DNA from: Bacteroidota bacterium
GTDB lineage: Bacteria; Bacteroidota; Bacteroidia; AKYH767-A; 2013-40CM-41-45
Length of the DNA stretch: 64,000 nt
Direction of reading: 5' to 3'
Assembly: GCA_004295015.1 (NCBI GenBank)
Contig: SHNE01000001.1
Location: forward strand, 124,001-188,000
Shown here: in pieces, positions 54,958 to 64,000 of the stretch
Numbering within the stretch: the stretch's first letter is position 1
Layout of the letters: every line of letters begins with the position of its first letter
Position numbers and translations under genes: made by a program
The notes under the pieces: model-generated
Database searches by the model: none
The model's input: only the letters and a program-made list of their open reading frames with translations
What the model was told of the DNA's origin: nothing

Positions 54958-56106
54958 TCAAATCAATTCATACACTTTTCCGGGTAAAGATCGCAACACC
55001 CCTGAAAACTCAAGGCCAAGCAGAATAGACGAGACTTTGCTCACAGGCATCCCTGCTTTGATTGCTAACAAGTCGATTGCCACAACTCCATCCTCCTGTA
55101 ATATTGAAATAATCTTTTTCTGTTCCGGGTCGAGTTCCAAAAACAAATCAAGCTGCTTTTTCATTTTTTTTATCTTCTCCTCCTCTTCTAAATCCCAATT
55201 CATTGCACGTGCAATATCATCAGCAGATGTTACCAAGGTTGCTTTATTCTCGCGAATGAGTTGAAGACATCCTTGAGAACACAAATCTTTCACTCGACCC
55301 GGAAATGCAAAAACATCGCGGTTATACCCATTTGCAATTTCTGCCGTAATCAGTGCGCCACCTTTAATTCCGGATTCTATCACAATCGTAGCATCACACA
55401 TCCCTGCAACAATCCTGTTCCGCGAGGGAAAATTTTCACGATCAGGCTTGGTGCCACTGATATACTCTGTAAGTATACCCCCACACTTAATCATCTTCTC
55501 GGCAGTAGATATATGTGCAGATGGATAAATACGATCGAGTCCATGAGCAGTAACTGCAACCGTTGGAATCTGATGAAAAGTGGCCGAACGATGAGCAATA
55601 ATGTCAATACCATAGGCAAGTCCGCTAACAATGAGAACATCATATTTCAAAAAATCTTCCACTAATGATTCCGTCAACTCTCTACCATAAGGACTATACT
55701 GCCTTGTGCCAACTATTGCCACTACTCTATTCGAATTCAACTCTGCTTTACCTTTGAAAAAAAGAAGAATGGGGGAATCCTCACAATATTTTAGTCGGGC
55801 AGGATAATCCTTATCCAAATAAAAAAGTGATTGAATGGAATGCTTTCTGATGAAGACAACTTCTCTTTCGGCTTTTACAAGTATCTCTTTCGAATGCAAA
55901 CCGATTGCTTTCTCAGGACCTATCCCGGGAATTTTTTCCAGATGTGATTTAGGAATTTGGAAAATTTCCTGCACGCCACCACAGTAACTTACAAGAATTC
56001 GAGCCAGTACCGGTCCAATTCCGGGAGCTAAGCTCAATGCGATCTGATATTTCAAAATGTCTTCACACTTATCCAATAGAATCCTTTCTCCCCATAAAAA
56101 AAGCAT
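54958..56106 (-). CDS. dprA: DNA processing protein DprA/Smf
   Basis: Protects incoming single-stranded DNA and loads RecA during natural transformation. The start at 56106 gives 382 aa, close to typical; the frame is open to 56259 without similarity. It shows a helix-hairpin-helix N-terminus (LAPGIGPVLARIL, IPGIGPEKA), the Rossmann core motifs GTRQYSPYG, VSGLAYGIDIIAH and FPSRNRIVAG, and KGGALITAEIA. The C-terminal winged helix (about 320-382, IISILQEDGVVAIDLLA) is present. The RAYT-like gene follows it. Confidence 0.93.
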   Translation of the reverse strand: MLFLWGERILLDKCEDILKYQIALSLAPGIGPVLARILVSYCGGVQEIFQIPKSHLEKIPGIGPEKAIGLHSKEILVKAEREVVFIRKHSIQSLFYLDKDYPARLKYCEDSPILLFFKGKAELNSNRVVAIVGTRQYSPYGRELTESLVEDFLKYDVLIVSGLAYGIDIIAHRSATFHQIPTVAVTAHGLDRIYPSAHISTAEKMIKCGGILTEYISGTKPDRENFPSRNRIVAGMCDATIVIESGIKGGALITAEIANGYNRDVFAFPGRVKDLCSQGCLQLIRENKATLVTSADDIARAMNWDLEEEEKIKKMKKQLDLFLELDPEQKKIISILQEDGVVAIDLLAIKAGMPVSKVSSILLGLEFSGVLRSLPGKVYELI

Positions 56107-56281
56107 CTTCGAATGGCCTGGAATAACCATTCTCGAAAACAAATGAATTTTGCCTGAAAAATCTAATTCCGTGAAGCATATATTGATTATTCTTACCTTT
56201 CTCCTCTGCTGATTCGGAGAATTCATACTTATGAATATTGTGCAAGAATACACAGACAAAAACTACCCTGCAATCCAATAT

Positions 56282-58588
56282 ATGCTGAAAAGAATAATAC
56301 CTCTCCTCCTATTTATTACTCTATATTATCCTTCTTATTCGCAACAGGCCAGCATCAGCGGAAAGGTCACTTCTTCCAATTCAAAGGAAGCACTTCCTGG
56401 TGCATCTGTGTTTGTAGATGGAAAGGCACTTACTGTCACCGATGAAAATGGAATTTATTCTATAAACCTCAGCTCAGGAAAGCACGAGTTGATTTTTCGT
56501 TTTATCTCATTCATTGATAAAAACATTTCGGTTGAACTGCGCGAAGATGAAAAAAGAGAACTAAATATTGCTTTGAACGAATCAAGTCGTGAATTGAATC
56601 TGGTAGTTGTGAGTGCGGGAAAATTTGAACAAAAACTGGAAGAGGTTACTGTCTCCATGGAAGTAATAAAACCAAAGCTTATTGAAGATCGAAACATTAC
56701 GAGTATGGACGATGCTTTGCAATATGCTGGCGGTGTATCTATTATTGACGGACAAGCAAATATTCGTGGCGGAAGCGGATGGAGTTATGGTGCCGGAAGC
56801 AGGGTGACCGTGCTCGTTGATGATCTTCCTCAACTTACGGCTGATGCAAATGATACCAAATGGAGTTTTTTACCCGTAGAAAACCTCGAACAAATTGAAG
56901 TGATCAAAGGAGCATCCTCTGTGCTTTTTGGTTCATCTGCTTTAAATGGAGCGATCAATATCCGCACTGCTTATCCGAAAGAAAAACCTCTCACAAAAAT
57001 TACCACCTTCACCGGTTTTTATGACCACGCAAACTTTACAATAAACGACACAACTTATAAGGCTGATTGGTGGGGAAGTATTCCACAATACTACACCGGA
57101 TTAAATTTTCTTCACAGCCGACAAATAGGCCGATTAGATGTTGTTGTTGGCGGAAACATGTTTATTGATGAAGGTTTTCGCAAAGGAGAATATGAAAACA
57201 GACTTCGGATCAACAGTAATTTAAGATACAGGTTCAAAAAGATTGAAGGACTTTCTATCGGTGTTAATGTCAACAGCATGAGAACTGAAGGTACTTTATT
57301 CTTCTTATGGAAGAATGATACATCAGGAGCATACATTCCGGCCACAAATACATTAAGTGACTATACTACCTACAGAACAAATGTGGATCCTTTCATTACT
57401 TACTTTGACAAGAAAGGAAACACACATAAAATCCGCACACGCTGGTTCAACACAACAAACCAGAACAATACAAATCAGGAATCAAAGGCAGATTTATACT
57501 ATGGAGAATATCAGTATCAACATCGCTTTAAAAAAAACCTTACTATAACTTCAGGACTTGTTGAGCAACTTTCAAAAGTTCGCAGTGAATTATATAATAA
57601 TCACGAAGCAAGGCAACTGGCCTTGTATGCACAAGGTGATTATCAGTGGAAAAGATTAACAATTTCTCTTGGCGGACGCGTTGAACAAAACAAACTTGAC
57701 AGCATTACCGATGACTGGAGGCCTGTGTTTCGTTCCGGTTTAAACTTCAGACTTTTTGATGCAACACATTTGAGAGCCTCTTACGGACAAGCATACCGAT
57801 ATCCTTCTATCGCCGAGAAATATATTTACACCTCTGTCGGAGGAATTATAATCTATCCAAACTATGATTTAGGAGCAGAAAAAGGATACAGTCAGGAAGT
57901 GGGACTCAGGCAAGGATTTAAACTTTCCTCATGGAGCGGCTTTCTTGATGTAGCAGGTTTTGAAAACCGCTATAATAACATGATGGAGTTCAGTTTTGGT
58001 GCATGGGATGTGTTCACTGCTCCATCAGGAGGCTTTGGTTTTAAATCATTGAATGTAGGTGATATCAGAATCCGGGGAGTTGAACTTTCGCTTCTTGCAC
58101 AAGGGATGTTGTTTAATTCTGTAAAGTCAACAATTTCGGGCGGATATACCTATATAGATCCAAGACAACTTTCTTACGACAGCTTGTTCATAGCTAAAGT
58201 AGGACAAAGTAATATTATGGGTACCGATTCAAGCAATTTTTTAAAATACCGATATAAACATCTATTAAAAGCTGATGTGGAATTTGAATGGAAAGTGATA
58301 TCAGTCGGACTGAGCATGCGCTATCACAGCAGGATGGTAAACATTGATAAAATTTTTACAAGCGTTGTAATAGACAACTCCTTCGCTCCCGGACTGGGAA
58401 TTGGGCATTATCAGGAATATAAAACTTCCGGTGATGCCATTTTTGACTTAAGAACTTCTGTACAAGTGATCAAAAATATACGGGCAACGTTTATTGTTAA
58501 AAATCTGTTCAACCACTTGTATATGGCGAGACCCGCCGATATGCAGGCACCCCGTATCTTTGTGATTCAGGCAGCACTGACACTTTAA
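56282..58588 (+). CDS. TonB-dependent outer-membrane receptor
   Basis: 768 aa from the ATG at 56282 (MLKRIIPLLLFITLYY; signal to about 21, SYSQ). CarboxypepD_reg-like domain about 23-108 (ISGKVTSSNSKEALPGASVFVDG). Plug about 115-235 (IRGGSGWSYGAGSRVTVLVDDLPQ, IEVIKGASSVLFGSSALNGAINIRT), then the barrel; it ends FVIQAALTL. A shorter receptor than the one at 36633-39395, more like vitamin B12/siderophore/heme-type receptors, but the ligand is not evident. It is divergent from dprA and precedes kdsB by 74 bases. Confidence 0.92.
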   Translation: MLKRIIPLLLFITLYYPSYSQQASISGKVTSSNSKEALPGASVFVDGKALTVTDENGIYSINLSSGKHELIFRFISFIDKNISVELREDEKRELNIALNESSRELNLVVVSAGKFEQKLEEVTVSMEVIKPKLIEDRNITSMDDALQYAGGVSIIDGQANIRGGSGWSYGAGSRVTVLVDDLPQLTADANDTKWSFLPVENLEQIEVIKGASSVLFGSSALNGAINIRTAYPKEKPLTKITTFTGFYDHANFTINDTTYKADWWGSIPQYYTGLNFLHSRQIGRLDVVVGGNMFIDEGFRKGEYENRLRINSNLRYRFKKIEGLSIGVNVNSMRTEGTLFFLWKNDTSGAYIPATNTLSDYTTYRTNVDPFITYFDKKGNTHKIRTRWFNTTNQNNTNQESKADLYYGEYQYQHRFKKNLTITSGLVEQLSKVRSELYNNHEARQLALYAQGDYQWKRLTISLGGRVEQNKLDSITDDWRPVFRSGLNFRLFDATHLRASYGQAYRYPSIAEKYIYTSVGGIIIYPNYDLGAEKGYSQEVGLRQGFKLSSWSGFLDVAGFENRYNNMMEFSFGAWDVFTAPSGGFGFKSLNVGDIRIRGVELSLLAQGMLFNSVKSTISGGYTYIDPRQLSYDSLFIAKVGQSNIMGTDSSNFLKYRYKHLLKADVEFEWKVISVGLSMRYHSRMVNIDKIFTSVVIDNSFAPGLGIGHYQEYKTSGDAIFDLRTSVQVIKNIRATFIVKNLFNHLYMARPADMQAPRIFVIQAALTL

Positions 58589-58662
58589 AATTGTTCATTG
58601 TTGATGAAAATTGTATCATCAAATTTACAAACGTAGGCTTTTCCTTATTACTTTTGATCTGG

Positions 58663-59400
58663 ATGAAAATACTCGGCATAATTCCTGCGCGCTTCGGCTC
58701 CACACGCTTTCCCGGTAAGCCATTGGTTGATATCGATGGAACAAGTATGGTTCAACGTGTATACGATCAATGCATAAAATCAAAACGTCTGTCAAAGGTT
58801 GTAATTGCTACCGATGATGATCGTATCTTCAATCACGTCAGAGAATTTGGCGGAAATGCCGTCATGACTTCACCTAAACATCAAAGCGGAACAGACCGTT
58901 GTGCAGAGATATTAAAACAAGAAAATACAGGAGACTGGGATGTGGTGATTAATATCCAGGGAGATGAGCCATTTATTCACCCCGACCAGATCGATTTGCT
59001 TTGTGCCACTTTCGACTCCTCCGAAACACAAATATCAACCCTTGTAAAAAGAATTACATCGACAGATGAGTTGTTCAACCACAACAATGTTAAAGTGGTT
59101 ATGAACAAGAAAAATGAGGCAATATATTTTAGCCGTTCACCAATTCCTTATAACAGAAACTTTCCTGAACAGGAATGGCTAAAACATTCAAGTTATTTTA
59201 AGCATATAGGAATTTACGGCTACAGGGCAGATATCTTAACCGAGATTGCAGATTTAGCAAAAACCAATCTTGAAACCACAGAATCCCTGGAACAACTCAG
59301 GTGGATTGAAAACGCTTATGTTATACAAGCGGCAATAACTTCGCTTGAAAGTATCGCCATTGATACACCCGAAGACTTAGCAAAAATTAAAAACAGCTAA
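58663..59400 (+). CDS. kdsB: 3-deoxy-manno-octulosonate cytidylyltransferase
   Basis: Activates KDO as CMP-KDO for lipopolysaccharide. The start at 58663 gives MKILGIIPARFGSTRFPGKPL, the family's N-terminal signature, and 245 aa. It further shows VVINIQGDEPFIHPDQID, and HIGIYGYRADIL with ETTESLEQLRW near the C-terminus. It implies an LPS outer membrane, matching the PagL-like gene. The frame before 58663 is open but codes nothing familiar. Confidence 0.96.
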   Translation: MKILGIIPARFGSTRFPGKPLVDIDGTSMVQRVYDQCIKSKRLSKVVIATDDDRIFNHVREFGGNAVMTSPKHQSGTDRCAEILKQENTGDWDVVINIQGDEPFIHPDQIDLLCATFDSSETQISTLVKRITSTDELFNHNNVKVVMNKKNEAIYFSRSPIPYNRNFPEQEWLKHSSYFKHIGIYGYRADILTEIADLAKTNLETTESLEQLRWIENAYVIQAAITSLESIAIDTPEDLAKIKNS

Positions 59401-59427
59401 GCAATACCATTTGTATTTCCAATAAAC

Positions 59428-60186
59428 TTACTTCACCCTTTTTACTTCAACCATCCAATCCCAAGGATATGGATCACGCAACCATTTTGGCGGAGAATCT
59501 ATTTCTGTTTCCCAGTCGTACTCTACTTTCTCTATAGCCTGAATCTGGAAAGATGTATCATGAAACAGAGAGAACAACTCCGGAAACATATAATGTTTTG
59601 TGGGTGCATCGTTAATATACACAATTCCCTCTTCAAGTTCAGCTCGTCTTTCGCCGGAGAGATGCATTAATTCACCCTGTGGAATTTCCGAAATCTTTAA
59701 ACCCTCTTTATTATATAAATCTATAAGTCGCCAGGTCGAAAGTGACATCGATTCAAATGCCGGAAGCACGAAAATGGCAGTTCCATTTTTATTCAAAAGA
59801 CTTAAGGCATTTGCCAGAATTCTGTAATTACGCTTATTGTTTCCTGAAATAGCAACATTACAACAAATGAGAAAATCAGTTGGATTAAGATCAACTTTGG
59901 CCAATGCAAGATCCATCCGTTTAAAGACTACATTTTCAGGAGCAATCTCCCTTGCTCTATCGATGCATTTACGAGAAATGTCGACGGCAAGAACCTCTGC
60001 AAACAAAGGCGATAACAAGGACAAAGCATTTCCGATTCCACAACCAAAATCAATAACAGTCTTATCCTTGTCAGCATAATTTTTAACATACTTCTTTATG
60101 ATACCTTTTGTATCGTTTCGATAAACATTAAACACATCTTCTTCGTATGTTTCAGCATTCTTATCCCAAATTATCCGGTCGCTCAT
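59428..60186 (-). CDS. Class I SAM-dependent methyltransferase
   Basis: 252 aa with the SAM-binding motif I VIDFGCGIGNALSLL at about residues 39-53, an acidic motif II (VLAVDISRKCIDRA), and a post-I region (DFLICCNVAISG). The central part gives no substrate clue. The N-terminus (MSDRIIWDKNAETYEEDVFNVYRND) resembles methyltransferases of small molecules. It is convergent with kdsB, 27 bases between stops. Function unassigned. Confidence 0.85.
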   Translation of the reverse strand: MSDRIIWDKNAETYEEDVFNVYRNDTKGIIKKYVKNYADKDKTVIDFGCGIGNALSLLSPLFAEVLAVDISRKCIDRAREIAPENVVFKRMDLALAKVDLNPTDFLICCNVAISGNNKRNYRILANALSLLNKNGTAIFVLPAFESMSLSTWRLIDLYNKEGLKISEIPQGELMHLSGERRAELEEGIVYINDAPTKHYMFPELFSLFHDTSFQIQAIEKVEYDWETEIDSPPKWLRDPYPWDWMVEVKRVK

Positions 60187-60510
60187 GTGATTGGTTTTTA
60201 TTTAAGAAGTTATCATAATCAAACATAAGAATACATTTCACAGGTTTTGTTCCTGCGAAAAAAATCAATGAACAATTATAATGTTCGTATCCTCTCTTTG
60301 CACCTGTAATCAAGTTGATAAATCCGGCGAGAAGGCCGTTTTCCGGTCATTGAGAAATAATATGCTGAAAATCTTTCAATACTAAACTTGTAAAACCACC
60401 GAATAATTAAATCAATTTTGTAAATTTATTGATTCAGGGCATTCTGAATTTCATCAGCACATGATAAATGTATGCACATTTCAAGAATGCCACGAAAGAA
60501 AAAACCAGCT
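60187..60510. other. Intergenic region upstream of the T9SS beta-lactamase-fold gene
   Basis: 324 bp without a gene. It should hold the promoters of both divergent genes. TAAATTTA at about 60421 is one base off the TAnnTTTG consensus. No strong hairpin or repeat was seen. Confidence 0.4.
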
Positions 60511-61821
60511 ATGAAAAACATTTTACTTCTCTTCACTTTAATTTTAATTGCCGTATCAACTAAATCTCAGACGACATACTTCCCACCGCTAACCGGAAAC
60601 ACCTGGGACACCTTATCGCCCGGCTCGCTCGGGTGGTGTCAGGATAAAATTGACTCCTTACTTGATTACATCGGAACCAATAATTCAAAAGCATTTATTC
60701 TGTTGGTTGACGGAAAAATTGTGTTAGAAAAATACTATGATAATTTTACTATGGATAGTTTGTGGTATTGGGCTTCGGCCGGCAAAACAGTAACATCTTT
60801 CATGACGGGCATAGCACAACAGGAGAATTATCTGAATATCACGGACACAACTTCACAATATCTTGGACAAGGGTGGACAAATTGTACATCAGGACAGGAA
60901 GAAAAAATCACGATATGGAATCAGTTAACGATGACCAGCGGCTTAGACGATGGAACCGGTGACCCATATTGTACTGATGATACTTGTTTAAATTACCTGG
61001 CCGATGCAGGTACACGATGGGCATATCACAATGCACCCTATACTTTGCTTGATGCTGTCATTGAAAATGCAACCGGACTCACACTAAATACATACACTAC
61101 ACAAAAACTGAAAACCCCAACCGGTATGACGGGATTTTTTCTGCAATCAGGCTATAACAATGTTTATATCAGCACAGCAAGGAGTATGGCAAGATTTGCC
61201 TTACTGATTCAAAATCATGGCAACTGGAATGTAAATCAAATCATGACCGATACCAATTATTTCAATCAAATGGTTAATACCTCACAGTCATTGAATAATT
61301 CTTATGGTTATCTATGGTGGCTGAATGGAAAATCCTCTTTCATGGTTCCACAATCACAGATTGTCATTCCCGGCTCTTTAAATCCAAGCGCCCCTCCCGA
61401 CATGATTGCAGCACTCGGTTTAAATGGGCAGTTTATAAATGTTGTGCCGAGTCAGAACTTAGTCTATATACGCATGGGAAATGCTCCCGGCCAGGGCGAA
61501 GTGCCTTTATTTTTCAATGATACGATATGGCAAAAACTAAATGATGTGATGTGCTCCACAACTTCGAGCGATTATAATGTAGAAAAAAATATTATCAGGA
61601 TCTATCCTAACCCCTCACATGGAATCAGCGTGATAGATGTCCCGGGGCAAGGATTTGAATTAACCCTTAGCGACATGCTTGGCAGAATTGTTTATGCTGA
61701 TAAAAACTGTTTCAGTAAACATGAATTGGACACAAGAAATTTTCCTGCCGGCTTGTATCAAGTACGTGTTAGCATTGGCACAAATCAACTTATTCATGCT
61801 AAGCTGATCATCAGCAAATAA
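60511..61821 (+). CDS. Secreted beta-lactamase-fold serine hydrolase with T9SS type A tail
   Basis: 436 aa from the ATG at 60511; signal peptide to about residue 20 (STKSQ). The class C-like fold shows the nucleophile Ser89 in SAGK (Ser89-x-x-Lys92) and the second motif Tyr172-x-Asn174 in YHN. Such serine hydrolases include esterases and D-aminopeptidases as well as beta-lactamases, so drug hydrolysis is not implied. The C-terminal 75 residues (IRIYPNPSHG, LSDMLGRIVY, FPAGLYQVRV) are the T9SS type A domain. Confidence 0.88.
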   Translation: MKNILLLFTLILIAVSTKSQTTYFPPLTGNTWDTLSPGSLGWCQDKIDSLLDYIGTNNSKAFILLVDGKIVLEKYYDNFTMDSLWYWASAGKTVTSFMTGIAQQENYLNITDTTSQYLGQGWTNCTSGQEEKITIWNQLTMTSGLDDGTGDPYCTDDTCLNYLADAGTRWAYHNAPYTLLDAVIENATGLTLNTYTTQKLKTPTGMTGFFLQSGYNNVYISTARSMARFALLIQNHGNWNVNQIMTDTNYFNQMVNTSQSLNNSYGYLWWLNGKSSFMVPQSQIVIPGSLNPSAPPDMIAALGLNGQFINVVPSQNLVYIRMGNAPGQGEVPLFFNDTIWQKLNDVMCSTTSSDYNVEKNIIRIYPNPSHGISVIDVPGQGFELTLSDMLGRIVYADKNCFSKHELDTRNFPAGLYQVRVSIGTNQLIHAKLIISK

Positions 61822-61853
61822 AGCACCAGGTGCAGAATGAAAGACAGACCGGA

Positions 61854-63659
61854 CTAATTTCCAATCAAAATCTTTTCAACCTGTACTGATTTTTCTGAAT
61901 ACCAAACAAGCGAGTATATTCCGGTAGCCAGATCTGAAACTGGAATTTGCAGCGTTCTTTCTCCAGAATTATTGACATTCATCTCCTTTACCAATAGTCC
62001 ACGTATATCGATAAGGCGAATTGTACCTGAACGTTTCGAATTCAAAAACAACTCCACAACATCCTTATTAATACGCTTTATTCTGAAAGCAACTTCGTTA
62101 TTCAACTCAGCTACACCGGGCATAATGTATGGAAATAAGGCCGAGGTTAAAACGCAACCATTTGAATCAGTAATTCGCACAGAATAATCTCCGGTAAATT
62201 GTGGAGTAATATCAGAACCTGTTTCTCCAACAATGGTATCTCCATTAAACAACCATTGGTATGTAATCGCCGGGGTAGAAACTAAAAAATTACCCAGCAT
62301 ATTGATGACAGGCACGCTGGTATTATAGAAAGTGATCTCAACATTTTCTGACTGGGCTGACAGTCCGCTTGAAGTGTCTGTTACAATTACATAATACACA
62401 CCGGCTGTATCAACTGTAATAGATTGTGTTGTTTCATTTGTTGACCATAAATAGGTGTATCCTGAATCAACGCTGAGTGTTACATCAGTACCGGGGCAAA
62501 TCACTGTAGAGGCACCCGACTGCACACAAACCGGAGGTAAAAGCATCGCCAAACTGTCTAGCTTTAAAATCAATCCGTAAGTATTCACTCCATCACTTGT
62601 ACTTCCATTTAAAAGATACCCTCCATCCATGCAATGGCGAATTCTGTTTGCTGCAACAGTTCCAATACCGGAATAGGTTCTGCTCCACAATGAATCACCG
62701 GTACTACTCAACCTGAGAAAAATTACTGTATCCATTTGATTAATTAAACACATAGCGCCATTATCCGGAGTAGACAAAACCGAAAGTACTTCTGCACTCC
62801 TTCCCCAGTCAAAGATTTTCTGCCACATCACATTTAGCATATCATCCAACTTAACAACGTAGGGATAATCATAAGAAGCAGCACCGGGAGAAAGTGTTGC
62901 ACCAATAAAATAATTTCCATCCGGACTGTCATCTACGACTGCATTGTGGAAAAACATACCTCCACCCTGGAAAGTATCGGGCACAACGAAAGTATTTAAA
63001 GTCATTCCCAAACTATCCAGCTGACGGATAGCGGGAGCTGTTGCTCCGACAACACTAAACGAAGAAAACAAGTACTGAGCAGCGGAATTCAGGTTCACGG
63101 AAGAAGAGTTAATATTACTACCACCTCCATTAGCATCCCACACATCAGACAAGGTTAAATCAACTTTCGAAAAACTTGAAGCATCAGAACCTCCAAACAT
63201 ATCGAGGAAAATACCTGCAACATATCCTGATCCTGCCGAAGATCTGACGGAATAAACCGCACCACCCATATCACCCGGAGGCAATACTCTGCTACCTGTC
63301 AGATTTCCATTAGCATCAAGTAACAATAAGGTAGGCTCTGAACCAAATGTTCCGGTAGAATCAGGGGAAGCTCCCCCTGCAATATATCCACCGGTAAAGG
63401 GATCAGGGGCAACGTCATATATTTTTTCATCAGCTGTTCTCACAGTTGGAAAGCTGACCCACATTCTATTTCCGCACGCATCCAACTTCATGAGGCCGCC
63501 ACCATTTGAGTCAAGACAAACAATATAAGTGCCGTCAGGATTCTGCTCGGCTCCATTTATTTTTGAAATATCCAGAAGAGTTTCAAAAGTACGTTGAGCT
63601 GTTGTATCATAAATTGAAAGCGCCAAACACAGGATTGCTGCCAGAGTAATTTTTTTCAT
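61854..63659 (-). CDS. T9SS type A secreted protein with Ig-like domain
   Basis: 601 aa. Signal peptide to about 21 (DTTAQ). Residues about 25-370 have repeated beta-strand blades of the GGYIAGGASPDSTGTFG/GGYLLNGSTSDGVNTYG type, akin to a beta-propeller of surface proteins. An Ig-like part (about 385-440, STVICPGTDVTLSVDSGYTYLWS) and a PKD-like part follow. The C-terminal domain (IRLIDIRGLLVKEM, LATGIYSLVW) is a T9SS type A tail but lacks the usual YPNP. It is convergent with the 60511 gene. Function unknown. Confidence 0.8.
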   Translation of the reverse strand: MKKITLAAILCLALSIYDTTAQRTFETLLDISKINGAEQNPDGTYIVCLDSNGGGLMKLDACGNRMWVSFPTVRTADEKIYDVAPDPFTGGYIAGGASPDSTGTFGSEPTLLLLDANGNLTGSRVLPPGDMGGAVYSVRSSAGSGYVAGIFLDMFGGSDASSFSKVDLTLSDVWDANGGGSNINSSSVNLNSAAQYLFSSFSVVGATAPAIRQLDSLGMTLNTFVVPDTFQGGGMFFHNAVVDDSPDGNYFIGATLSPGAASYDYPYVVKLDDMLNVMWQKIFDWGRSAEVLSVLSTPDNGAMCLINQMDTVIFLRLSSTGDSLWSRTYSGIGTVAANRIRHCMDGGYLLNGSTSDGVNTYGLILKLDSLAMLLPPVCVQSGASTVICPGTDVTLSVDSGYTYLWSTNETTQSITVDTAGVYYVIVTDTSSGLSAQSENVEITFYNTSVPVINMLGNFLVSTPAITYQWLFNGDTIVGETGSDITPQFTGDYSVRITDSNGCVLTSALFPYIMPGVAELNNEVAFRIKRINKDVVELFLNSKRSGTIRLIDIRGLLVKEMNVNNSGERTLQIPVSDLATGIYSLVWYSEKSVQVEKILIGN

Positions 63660-63749
63660 GGTTGAAAGTTTTTTTAGAATGGCGAGTTTACAAAAAAATG
63701 ACGGGAAGTCAAACTGAAAGACATCTATTCACCTTATCCAATGAAAATA

Positions 63750-64000
63750 TCAACTCTTTGCCAAACCTGACTTGTAAAACTCCAGGCAGCGTTTTCGTGC
63801 AAAACCATAATCAATGATCGGATCCGGGTAGGTAGATTTACCATAATCAGGAATCCATTTCTTGGTATACTCAAAATCCGGATCGAATCTTTGGGTTTGA
63901 GAATCCATGCTGAAAATCCGAAAATAAGGGGCAGCATCTACTCCGGTTCCTGCACACCATTGCCAGCCGCCATTATTGGCTGCGAGATCAAAATCCAGCA
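63750..64000 (-). CDS. Photolyase/cryptochrome C-terminus, partial
   Basis: The frame enters at the window's right edge and ends at 63750, so only the last 83 residues are seen. They read [44 protein letters not shown] and [19 protein letters not shown], the FAD-binding C-terminal domain of DNA photolyase, with the NNGGWQW and FRIF..Q...FDP motifs. Repairs UV cyclobutane dimers using light. The 5' part lies outside. Confidence 0.93.
   Translation of the reverse strand, partial: LDFDLAANNGGWQWCAGTGVDAAPYFRIFSMDSQTQRFDPDFEYTKKWIPDYGKSTYPDPIIDYGFARKRCLEFYKSGLAKS

Overview
The window looks like chromosomal DNA of an AT-rich member of the Bacteroidota, probably an uncultured aerobic lineage near Chitinophagales/Sphingobacteriales. 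This rests on: six predicted type IX secretion (T9SS) cargo proteins (five type A tails, one type B), two CarboxypepD_reg/TonB-dependent receptors, two GIN-domain (DUF2807) proteins, a short NuoG without molybdopterin domain, the futalosine menaquinone enzyme MqnC, and promoter boxes of the TAnnTTTG type. No rRNA, tRNA, CRISPR array or prophage was seen.

Layout. 1-4.5 kb: small envelope proteins (a cut-off lipoprotein, a Cys-containing exported protein, an Lmo0937-type membrane peptide, a coiled-coil lipoprotein), DinB with a 7-bp microsatellite just upstream of its start codon, and an alpha/beta hydrolase. 4.5-9 kb: a LexA-like HTH/S24 regulator, beta-carbonic anhydrase, PhzF-like protein, TCR/Tet-type MFS exporter and a GNAT acetyltransferase. 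9.2-17.9 kb: nuoABCDEFGHIJK, with a GC-rich structured element between nuoJ and nuoK and a possible MITE-like element after nuoK; nuoL, nuoM and nuoN do not follow. 18.1-21.3 kb: an ECF sigma factor, a membrane anti-sigma-like protein with a duplicated N-terminal domain, and a GIN/outer-membrane-barrel protein. The sigma gene and the barrel gene have almost identical promoters, so this looks like a self-regulated envelope regulon. 21.4-33.4 kb: housekeeping genes (sdaA, lepA, metF, riboflavin synthase, mqnC, an M17 aminopeptidase, pdxA) plus one large T9SS type B surface protein. 33.5-44.5 kb: a surface block on the minus strand with two esterase-like T9SS proteins (one probably inactive), a TonB-dependent receptor and a 1675-residue P-domain/CotH/SprB-repeat protein. 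44.7-53.4 kb: an orphan biotin carrier protein, an M1 aminopeptidase lipoprotein, an outer-membrane barrel, a PagL-like deacylase, a GIN lipoprotein and a kbl-WG-rnhA run. 53.5-56.1 kb: an array of paired palindromes (BIME-like) beside an IS200/RAYT-type transposase gene that directly follows dprA. 56.3-64 kb: a second TonB receptor, kdsB, a methyltransferase, two T9SS proteins and the C-terminus of a photolyase.

The most distinctive features are the REP/RAYT array, the matched ECF promoter pair with its duplicated anti-sigma factor, and the structured DNA around nuoK. All functions are inferred from reading motifs by eye; no database search was run.
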